This document shows, one piece after another, positions 1 through 6,316 of a stretch of 64,000 bases of DNA; positions within the stretch are counted from its first letter, which is position 1; every line of letters starts with the position of its first letter. The translations under genes were made by a program, and so were the position numbers. Source of the stretch: RGIG4079 sp045596365 (GTDB taxonomy: Bacteria; Bacteroidota; Bacteroidia; Bacteroidales; Muribaculaceae); assembly GCA_045596365.1 (NCBI GenBank), contig JAZOCE010000011.1, positions 1 to 64,000 on the forward strand. Direction: 5' to 3'. Under the pieces are notes generated by a model. The model saw only the letters and a list, made by a program, of their open reading frames with translations. It was not told where the DNA came from and ran no database searches.

Positions 1-105
1 AGATCTCCACATAAGGGTCGTCAAAGACGATGACGTAGATAGGTTGCAGGTGCAGAGGTGGTAACATCTATAGCCGAGCAATACTAATAACCCAAACCCT
101 TTCTT
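1..105 (+). rRNA. 23S ribosomal RNA, 3' end (partial)
   Basis: This is the 3' end of a large-subunit rRNA; the rest lies before the window. The ending with GAGCAATACTAATAACCC resembles the conserved 3' terminus of bacterial 23S rRNA, and a 5S gene follows about 180 bases later in the usual order. The exact 3' end is estimated. Confidence 0.85.
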
Positions 106-288
106 AGAGCTCGTCTCTAAAGAATAACGAGCAAAACAAAACAAAATGCGACGAAAAGTTGTAACGAGATAAAAGACGTCGTCTCGGTATACTATAGCTT
201 AAAACAGTAAGGAGAGCTCAGAAATTTTGCTTCCAATGTTCTTTTTCACCATATACGTTTATGGTAACCGCAAACCATAATAGAAAGA

Positions 289-401
<113 letters not shown>

Positions 402-406
402 CAGAG

Positions 407-441
407 AAGCCCTGACTCAGGAATGAGTCGGGGCTTTTTTT
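407..441 (+). terminator. Intrinsic terminator of the rRNA operon
   Basis: The hairpin pairs GCCCTGACTCA with TGAGTCGGGGC, with one G-T wobble, and is followed by seven T residues. It sits directly after the 5S gene. Confidence 0.88.
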
Positions 442-567
442 GTCGCGAGCCGCGACACGCAAGAAGAAAAAGGAGAGAGGAAAGATGAAAGATGAAAGAG
501 GAGAATAGAGGGTATTTGCCCGAAGAGCAATAGAAAAGAGGAGTGTGGAAGTTAAGAGTTAAATAAA

Positions 568-594
568 AAACGCAAGATTTGAGTTCTTGCGTTT
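568..594 (-). terminator. Candidate intrinsic terminator (minus strand)
   Basis: A 10-bp stem (AAACGCAAGA / TCTTGCGTTT) is followed on the minus strand by a T-rich run. It lies downstream of the sigma-factor operon and could end it. The stretch from 442 to 683 otherwise shows only purine-rich low-complexity sequence and no convincing gene. Confidence 0.5.
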
Positions 595-683
595 AGTGTT
601 TAGTTGAGAATCATGCTGCCGAGTGATGTTTCGATTTTCTTTATACATCTAAATGAATGGGAAATAGTGTGGTTAATAGAAAA

Positions 684-722
684 CTACCTATATGTTTAAT
701 GGTGTAGGTAACATATAGGTAG
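684..722. repeat. Perfect 13-bp inverted repeat
   Basis: CTACCTATATGTT is repeated as an exact inverse complement after a 13-base loop. It lies 10 bases beyond the stop codon of the minus-strand gene. No T-tract follows on either strand, so this may be an mRNA-stabilising hairpin or a protein site rather than a classical terminator. Confidence 0.5.
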
Positions 723-732
723 CAGGCAATTA

Positions 733-1158
733 TTATGGAGTGGTTGTTGTAAATTTTGTTTGACGGAATAAACTGGTTATTTTATTTAACTGTCGAATTG
801 AAAAAATAGAATGTAATAATATGCTGATGAGAATGGTGTAGATTGAGCTAGTGAGAGAGAATATTTCTATAGTCGCTATTTTATTTATTAAATGTGATAT
901 TTGTTGAATTTCAACCCTGTGGAAAATATCTGTCAAGTGTAGATCAAGACTAAATACAATTATAAATATTGTTGATATAATTCCTATAATGAGCGTTGTA
1001 ACAATGCGAATAGTCATCTCTTTTTTTGCTCTTTGTTGTTGAATCTTTATTTGATCTATAATATTCAATTTAGATGATAATAATTCCATGAAATTATCAT
1101 CTGGTATCTCAGGATTGAATTCTAAGAAGTAAGATTTTAAATTATTGTCGTTATTCAT
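733..1158 (-). CDS. Small two-TM membrane protein of unknown function
   Basis: I do not recognise this 141-residue protein. The first 50 residues are polar and end in a lysine-rich stretch (KIQQQRAKKE). Two hydrophobic segments follow, about residues 49-72 and 97-118, so it should be an inner-membrane protein with a cytoplasmic N-terminus. The start overlaps the end of the sigma-factor gene by 8 bases, which implies translational coupling. Position after an ECF sigma gene, a cytoplasmic N-terminal region and membrane segments fit an anti-sigma factor, but no zinc-binding anti-sigma motif is visible, so that role is inference only. Confidence 0.6.
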   Translation of the reverse strand: MNNDNNLKSYFLEFNPEIPDDNFMELLSSKLNIIDQIKIQQQRAKKEMTIRIVTTLIIGIISTIFIIVFSLDLHLTDIFHRVEIQQISHLINKIATIEIFSLTSSIYTILISILLHSIFSIRQLNKITSLFRQTKFTTTTP

Positions 1159-1630
1159 GTTCGATTATAGCCTTTAGATGTTTGCGCCCGCGATGGAGCA
1201 GTTGTTTTACTGAGTCTTCAGAGCAATAAATGATGTTACATATTTCTTTAATTGAATATCCCTCCATGTAGTATAGTAAAATTGCTATACGCTCTTTTGG
1301 AGATAATCTGTTTAATGCTAAATATAGAGCCTGGTATTTAAATAATGAGTCGGAGTTGTCGTTACTTATTTCAGTTGTAGCATAGTCAAGAGTAAAATGA
1401 ATTTTATGGTTTTTGATTGAATCAAGAAATGCATTATGAGCTATTGTTTTTAGCCAGACTGAGAATTTGTTTTTTTCGCGATACTGAGATAATGACAAGT
1501 AGGCTTTTATAAATGTTTCTTGAGCAATATCGTCGGCTAAAGTTTTATCTCCACAACATAGAGCAAGCAGAAATCGTCTTAATGATTTCTGCTCTTTGGC
1601 AATACCTATAGCAAATTCTTCTTTGGTCAT
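1151..1630 (-). CDS. ECF-type RNA polymerase sigma factor
   Basis: This 159-residue protein has the layout of an extracytoplasmic-function sigma-70 factor. Region 2 contains DIAQETFIKAYLSLSQYREK and a following SVWLKTIAHNAFLDSIK segment. Region 4 near the C-terminus has LSPKERIAILLYYMEGYSIKE, then a recognition helix ending VKQLLHRGRKHLK. The start was placed at the ATG giving MTKEEFAIG, because the longer frame would overlap the upstream gene by 47 bases. It lies between two small membrane-protein genes in the same direction, a typical arrangement for a factor held inactive by a membrane partner. Its target genes are unknown. Confidence 0.9.
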   Translation of the reverse strand: MTKEEFAIGIAKEQKSLRRFLLALCCGDKTLADDIAQETFIKAYLSLSQYREKNKFSVWLKTIAHNAFLDSIKNHKIHFTLDYATTEISNDNSDSLFKYQALYLALNRLSPKERIAILLYYMEGYSIKEICNIIYCSEDSVKQLLHRGRKHLKAIIEHE

Positions 1631-1646
1631 GCCTGATTGGGAATGT

Positions 1647-2048
1647 TTAATTGTTGCTCTTTTTTTCAACAAAATATGTAATATAATAAGCAATGCCTAA
1701 AGCGATAAGTATTACACTAATTAATATGAGAAAGCCCTTAAAGTCATTAAGTCCTGTTTCATTATAACAATATGCCAAAATAATAAAGAATACAGCAATG
1801 GCAATTCCAAGACATGAACAAATGTTTCCGATAAGCAATTTTGAGGTGATGTTTTTTTGAGGAGAATTGTGCAAAACTTTTGTTAGTGACTCAATATCAA
1901 TATTGATGTTCTTTTCTATTGCTGTAATAATAATCTGAGATAATTTGTTTGTTTTATTTGTGCTTTTTCGCATAATTATCCAAACGATTAAAACCGGTAG
2001 AGCAACACCGATAGAGAAAATTGTAAGAAAGTCAAAAAAATAAGACAT
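1647..2048 (-). CDS. Small membrane protein (DUF6249-like)
   Basis: This 133-residue protein has three hydrophobic segments: an N-terminal one (about residues 8-27, IGVALPVLIVWIIMR), a second at about 70-92 and a third at about 104-126. The soluble loop between the first two contains an amphipathic helical stretch. The pattern recalls DUF6249 proteins found beside ECF sigma genes in Bacteroidales, but that link is from memory and untested. It is the first gene of the three-gene minus-strand unit, 16 bases before the chosen sigma-factor start. Confidence 0.6.
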   Translation of the reverse strand: MSYFFDFLTIFSIGVALPVLIVWIIMRKSTNKTNKLSQIIITAIEKNINIDIESLTKVLHNSPQKNITSKLLIGNICSCLGIAIAVFFIILAYCYNETGLNDFKGFLILISVILIALGIAYYITYFVEKKSNN

Positions 2049-2070
2049 AATTATAAAATTAAAAAGTTAA

Positions 2071-2107
2071 ACATAAAGTTATTTACTATAATAACGACAT
2101 AAAGTTA
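2071..2107 (-). promoter_or_regulatory. Tandem 11-nt repeats upstream of the sigma operon
   Basis: ACATAAAGTTA occurs twice, at 2071-2081 and 2097-2107, 26 bases start to start, just upstream of the first gene of the sigma operon. No TAnnTTTG box is present here. The repeats could be binding sites or part of an autoregulated ECF promoter. This is inference from position only. Confidence 0.3.
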
Positions 2108-2254
2108 AGAAAAGTGACAATAATCTATTTAAATAATTCAGAGAGCAATGAACCTAATTAAAGTAATATATGCCGTCAAATAATATTTAAGGCTTATATA
2201 GTTTGTGAGTAGAATAAATATTTAGGAAATTAGATTTAGTTAAGAAAAAATCAG

Positions 2255-2262
2255 TATATTTG
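2255..2262 (+). promoter_or_regulatory. Bacteroidota -7 promoter element
   Basis: TATATTTG matches the TAnnTTTG consensus and is followed by C, as in many Bacteroidota promoters. Transcription should start near 2268, exactly where the structured RNA begins. The -33 box is weak. Confidence 0.6.
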
Positions 2263-2267
2263 CAACG

Positions 2268-2611
2268 ACTCAGTAGCCCAGAGGGGTTGTGGGTTTATAT
2301 ATTATAAAAAAGGCGTTTATTTAGCGAATCCTTCCGGACTCAGAAACTTCGCAACTTTTTGAAACCTATCGGAAGAGACAGCAACGTAAGCGTCCATGTA
2401 GATGTTTATAATACTTCGGGTTGATCATTTCTTGTGAATGGAAATGTATTGACGTGGTGTTGTGTATATACATCTTGGCGTGGGCTGACTGAGTTGCTTA
2501 TCTTGATAGGTGGGCAATTGCGAAGTGCCAGAGTCCAAGATGAGCGAAAGATACAGACTCCCACGTCTTTTGTTTTATAGAAAATAGCCAAATCAGGGGA
2601 GACTATAGGCT
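2268..2611 (+). ncRNA. Long structured RNA (stand-alone ncRNA or 5' leader)
   Basis: The sequence folds by eye into a long rod of nested helices: GGACTC 2336-2341 with GAGTCC 2531-2536; ACTTCGCAA 2346-2354 with TTGCGAAGT 2518-2526; ACCTATC 2364-2370 with GATAGGT 2505-2511; AGCAAC 2380-2385 with GTTGCT 2493-2498; AGATGT 2400-2405 with ACATCT 2470-2475. GTGGG 2289-2293 can pair with CCCAC 2560-2564 outside these. A promoter sits directly at the 5' end and no internal terminator or second promoter is visible before the LysM gene at 2621. It may be a 6S-like or Bacteroidales-1-like RNA, or a very long leader of the LysM operon. It lacks the RNase P and tmRNA signatures I would expect. Confidence 0.6.
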
Positions 2612-2620
2612 TATTATGAT

Positions 2621-3349
2621 ATGAGATATCTGATTAGTTCTATTGTATTGTTATTTTGTGCGTTAAGCGTGACGGCAAAGGATATTATTATGTTGCGCAA
2701 TGGACTTGAAAAAGAGGTGTATGTAGTTCAAGTCGGGAATGATAAAATTGTTTATAAAGAATCAAAAGGGAAAAAAGCTATTGAACAATTTTTGAATCTT
2801 GAAGACGTTTACATGATTTTTTACGAGAAACGTGGAATTGTGTATATTACGCAAGATGGTAAACGTGTATCAGAGGATGCAGAATCGCTTAAAGCATTAG
2901 GAAAAAAGAAAGTTTCATCGTGGGTGTACCTTGTTAAGGGAAAGATTTACCCGGCATATGATCTTAGAATATCTGAGGATGCAATTGAATTCAAGAGGCT
3001 TAGTGGGAAGGATTTTTCAAGTATGATATTTAACAAGAATGATGTGTTCTTAATAAAGTATAGTGATGGTACTAAAGATATTATCACAGAGTTTAAACCG
3101 AAAGAAGCTCCTAAACCAGCTATAATAAAAACTCCTGAGGTTAAGCCCGAAGAACCGGTTGAAGATGTTCAACAAGTGATATTCCATAATGTAAAGAGTG
3201 GTGACACGCTCGCAAAATTAGCAAAGCGATATAATGTAACTGTAGAGGAGATAAAAGAATGGAATGAACTTCCGGCAAAGTTGAAACCTACCGCTCGTTT
3301 GCAGACTGATATGCAATTGATGTTATATGTTGATATTATTTCCAATTAG
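2621..3349 (+). CDS. Exported protein with C-terminal LysM domain
   Basis: The 242-residue product has an N-terminal signal peptide (about residues 1-19, ending SVTA) and so should act in the periplasm or outer membrane. The middle (about 20-160) seems to hold two related beta-rich units: each has a glycine-rich turn, then a segment ending in a hydrophobic strand with DVYMIFYE or DVFLIKYS. A proline/glutamate-rich linker (about 160-185) leads to one LysM domain at about 188-237 (VKSGDTLAKLAKRYNVTVEE), a fold that binds N-acetylglucosamine-containing glycans such as peptidoglycan. It is first in a run of five same-strand genes with 8-15-base spacers. The function of the N-terminal part is unknown. 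Confidence 0.85.
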   Translation: MRYLISSIVLLFCALSVTAKDIIMLRNGLEKEVYVVQVGNDKIVYKESKGKKAIEQFLNLEDVYMIFYEKRGIVYITQDGKRVSEDAESLKALGKKKVSSWVYLVKGKIYPAYDLRISEDAIEFKRLSGKDFSSMIFNKNDVFLIKYSDGTKDIITEFKPKEAPKPAIIKTPEVKPEEPVEDVQQVIFHNVKSGDTLAKLAKRYNVTVEEIKEWNELPAKLKPTARLQTDMQLMLYVDIISN

Positions 3350-3364
3350 TAATAACTATTTACC

Positions 3365-4255
3365 ATGAAAAACAAAAGATGTCCGATAATATTGACGGTT
3401 ATAATGTCGGTATTACTAATGTCTATTTCGGGATGTGGTGGAAATTCAACAGGAGAGATAATAAAGTTAGTGTCGGAGCGAGATTCTTTAAGAATGGCAA
3501 GTGAGGCACAACAAAAACGCATCTCCGAGATAGGCAAAATGATGGTCACGATAAATTCGGCACTTGATTCAGTTGCAATAGAGGAAGGATTGTTGTTTTT
3601 CAGTCATTCCGACGAAATACCTGTTGGACGTGATGATGTGTTGAAAAATCTTGAGCGCTATGAGTTGGTATTGCGTCATCAACAAGAGCGTATTCGTCAA
3701 TTAGAAGATTCGTTAAGATCTGATAGCATGAATGTCGATTTCTCAAATATGGTGGCACATATGAAAGCTCAATTGGCACAAAAAGATATTCAGATTGCAT
3801 CATTGCGCGAAGAATTATCTAAGAAAAATGTTGATATTGAGCGATTGCGTTCACAAGTGGCATCGCAACAAACAACAATAGCGCAACAAGAAAGTGAGAT
3901 TACTCGTCTTGATAGTCGAGCTAAAGCCTATGGAAAGGCATTGGAAGCCAATGATAAGATGATTAATACATGTTATGTGCTTATTGGCTCGAAAAAAGAT
4001 TTGGAACGTAAAGGTGTTGTTAAGAAGAAAAAGCTTCTGAGTGATGGAGCTTTGGATAAGTCAAAATTTGCCAAGGTTGATATTCGTAAGTTTACAGAAA
4101 TAACTTTTGAAGCAAAACGACCTCGAATATTGACAAACATTCCACCATCGTCTTACAAATTGACTACATCGGGAGATAATGTCTATACGTTGAAAGTAGA
4201 GGACCCGACAGCTTTTTGGAGCATATCAAATTATTTAGTAATACAAACCAACTAA
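3365..4255 (+). CDS. Coiled-coil lipoprotein (Cbp1-family-like)
   Basis: The 296-residue product starts with a lipoprotein signal peptide whose lipobox is MSISGC, so it is probably lipid-anchored. Residues about 30-195 are a nearly continuous coiled coil rich in Q, E, R, S and D (for example QQTTIAQQESEITRLDSRAK). The C-terminal third contains CYVLIGSKKDLERKGVV and ends FWSISNYLVIQTN. From memory these two signatures match Bacteroides proteins annotated as Cbp1-family collagen-binding adhesins; that function is not shown here. It sits between two LysM genes and may bridge peptidoglycan-bound partners. There is no LysM domain in this member. Confidence 0.75.
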   Translation: MKNKRCPIILTVIMSVLLMSISGCGGNSTGEIIKLVSERDSLRMASEAQQKRISEIGKMMVTINSALDSVAIEEGLLFFSHSDEIPVGRDDVLKNLERYELVLRHQQERIRQLEDSLRSDSMNVDFSNMVAHMKAQLAQKDIQIASLREELSKKNVDIERLRSQVASQQTTIAQQESEITRLDSRAKAYGKALEANDKMINTCYVLIGSKKDLERKGVVKKKKLLSDGALDKSKFAKVDIRKFTEITFEAKRPRILTNIPPSSYKLTTSGDNVYTLKVEDPTAFWSISNYLVIQTN

Positions 4256-4268
4256 AAAAACTATAAAT

Positions 4269-5108
4269 ATGAAAAGATTAAAAACAATTGTATTGGCGAT
4301 TGTGATAGCAATGATAGCCAATGTAGTAGTAGCGCAAAGTACTAAAGTGCATGTAGTGGAGAGAGGCGAAACAATTGAAAGTATTGCAAAAAAATATGAT
4401 ATAACAAAGGAAGAACTTGTAAAGTTGAATCCTGATATAGCTCAGTTTGTTTATGTTGGGATGGAACTCACGATTCCGGTTGCGCCTGTTACAGAAACAG
4501 TAGCCACTTTTGTCGCAGAAAGCAACCCCGAGGTTACACAACAAAATGCGTATGCATCAACTGCTTATAGGGAAACAACAAAACAATCGGTAACTGAAAG
4601 TGAAGAAGAAATCGAATTTCATAATTGGGGATTAGGGTATATTGCAGCTTTTGAGGCATTTGATGAAGGTATTTATGGCGTTAATTATAATATTATAAAT
4701 GATAGAAAAATTGGTGGACATTTGTTTGCTGGAATGAATTTAGGGCTTGTAGATACAGATTACACGAGATATTTTGTAAGAATAGGACCGAATTATTCTG
4801 TGTCTATAGCCGAGAATGTGTCATTTTTTGTGCCGTTTACTGTTGACTTAACATGGGCGACTCATCCAGAAAATAAAAAAGTTACAACTACACCAAATAC
4901 AAATAACAATGTTAATTGGGATGATAAAGCACATACTTATGACAAAAAAGAAAGTAAGACGGAATTTGGTTGGGGACTTTCTCTAACCCCATCATTGGCA
5001 ATTAAGTTAGGCGGTATTTATTTGAATGCCGGAGTAGTACTTATGTGGGATGAGGCTTCAAGTGAGGTTGATGCAGGAATAATGCTTGGTATTGGCTTTA
5101 AATTGTAA
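4269..5108 (+). CDS. LysM domain fused to an outer-membrane beta-barrel-like domain
   Basis: The 279-residue product has a signal peptide (about 1-22, ending VVVAQ), a LysM domain at about 27-70 (VERGETIESIAKKYDITKEE), a threonine/glutamate-rich linker to about 115, then a C-terminal region of alternating hydrophobic strands and glycine-rich turns ending GIMLGIGFKL. That ending fits a small outer-membrane barrel. The combination suggests a direct tether between peptidoglycan and the outer membrane, much as OmpA does with an unrelated domain. This is inferred from domain order. It lies 13 bases after the coiled-coil lipoprotein gene. Confidence 0.8.
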   Translation: MKRLKTIVLAIVIAMIANVVVAQSTKVHVVERGETIESIAKKYDITKEELVKLNPDIAQFVYVGMELTIPVAPVTETVATFVAESNPEVTQQNAYASTAYRETTKQSVTESEEEIEFHNWGLGYIAAFEAFDEGIYGVNYNIINDRKIGGHLFAGMNLGLVDTDYTRYFVRIGPNYSVSIAENVSFFVPFTVDLTWATHPENKKVTTTPNTNNNVNWDDKAHTYDKKESKTEFGWGLSLTPSLAIKLGGIYLNAGVVLMWDEASSEVDAGIMLGIGFKL

Positions 5109-5117
5109 TTTGTAGAG

Positions 5118-6305
5118 ATGCGTTTCTTGCTATTTGCTATTGCGTGTCTGTGCTCTTTTTCTATGTCCTCTGAGGTGATGATAGAGCATGTGGTGCAACG
5201 AGGAGAGACATTTGCGCTAATTGCTGATCGTTATGGCATTACGGAGCAGATGCTTCGTAATGCCAATTCTCATATTGATGCATGTTATACCGGTTTGACA
5301 TTGCAAATCAATCCTAACGATATTGAAACAATGCGCAAATATAGAGAGCAGATTGAAGCGGAACGTGCAGCCCGAGAGATGTATTCAATGTATGAGCAAG
5401 CGTGGGCATTGATGGATGATGGAGAATATAAATCAGCACAAAAAGTCTTTGATAAAATTATAGCCCGTTCTCCGGCAACAGCGTTGGCTTATTATAATAG
5501 GGGCGTATGTAAGTTTAATCGTGAAAAATGGAAGGATGCGGCATCTGATTTTGGTTTAGCTATAGGATGTCAAGACTGCGATGACGAATTAAAAGAAAAA
5601 AGTAGTGAATTAAAGGAGATAGCTTGGCAAAATCAAGAAATTTATGAACAAAATAGAGCTAATGCATGGTTAGAGGTGCTTAATGCAGGTGTAGCTGCCA
5701 CTTCTACTGCAATGAATGTATATGCGGCACAAAAATATTCGACACCGGTGCCTCAAACTTATTCGATGTCAGCTTCTAATATGGATTATCTGCTAAATCC
5801 GTATTATGCTGCGGCACAAGCATCAGCGCAACAACAATATTTAAATAATGTAAATGCACAGTTGATATCAACAAGTATTCAGCAGGTAGAAGCTCAATAT
5901 CAATTTGAGTATGAGCAGATGAAGCAACATAATCCATCGTTGACATATGATCAATTTTTGCAGATGCGTGCTCAAAATTATGGCTATTCAGAAAATTCAA
6001 CAGGAAATTATGATTTAAATACATCATCAACCTCTTTTGATTACCAAAGTACATATAGAAGATGGGAAAAGAGAGCAGAGGATATTTATAAAACGTTGAC
6101 AATTGGAGGCAGTCGCTCAAGTAGTGATTCCGGAATAAAAGGAACAGTAGGAGGCGATATGTTTACGACCGGAGGTAGTTATACGTCATTAAAAATGGAT
6201 TTTAATAATGCCCAGAAAGAGATGCGACGCGTACGCAATGAAGCAAGTGCCGCGGGGATTAATATCTCACCTTCTCAGTGGGAAACAGCAACAATTAATT
6301 ATTAA
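5118..6305 (+). CDS. Exported LysM-TPR protein
   Basis: The 395-residue product has a signal peptide (about 1-17), one LysM domain at about 23-68 (VQRGETFALIADRYGITEQM) and at least one clear TPR pair at about 93-150 (AWALMDDGEYKSAQKVFDKI followed by ALAYYNRGVCKFNREKWKDA). The last 220 residues are low-complexity and rich in Q, N, S, Y and A (AAAQASAQQQYLNNVNAQ), probably disordered. TPRs usually bind other proteins, so this could organise the products of the neighbouring LysM genes at the cell wall. It begins 9 bases after the LysM-barrel gene. I recognise no named family for the whole protein. Confidence 0.8.
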   Translation: MRFLLFAIACLCSFSMSSEVMIEHVVQRGETFALIADRYGITEQMLRNANSHIDACYTGLTLQINPNDIETMRKYREQIEAERAAREMYSMYEQAWALMDDGEYKSAQKVFDKIIARSPATALAYYNRGVCKFNREKWKDAASDFGLAIGCQDCDDELKEKSSELKEIAWQNQEIYEQNRANAWLEVLNAGVAATSTAMNVYAAQKYSTPVPQTYSMSASNMDYLLNPYYAAAQASAQQQYLNNVNAQLISTSIQQVEAQYQFEYEQMKQHNPSLTYDQFLQMRAQNYGYSENSTGNYDLNTSSTSFDYQSTYRRWEKRAEDIYKTLTIGGSRSSSDSGIKGTVGGDMFTTGGSYTSLKMDFNNAQKEMRRVRNEASAAGINISPSQWETATINY

Positions 6306-6316
6306 GTAAAAAAGAA

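Noticed and set aside
2406..2591. 61-codon minus-strand open frame within the structured RNA
   Set aside because: It runs opposite to the promoter and helices, and nothing suggests translation.
2268..2611. RNase P RNA or tmRNA identity for the structured RNA
   Set aside because: The RNase P core (GAGGAAAGTCC) and the tmRNA tRNA-like 3' end are both missing.
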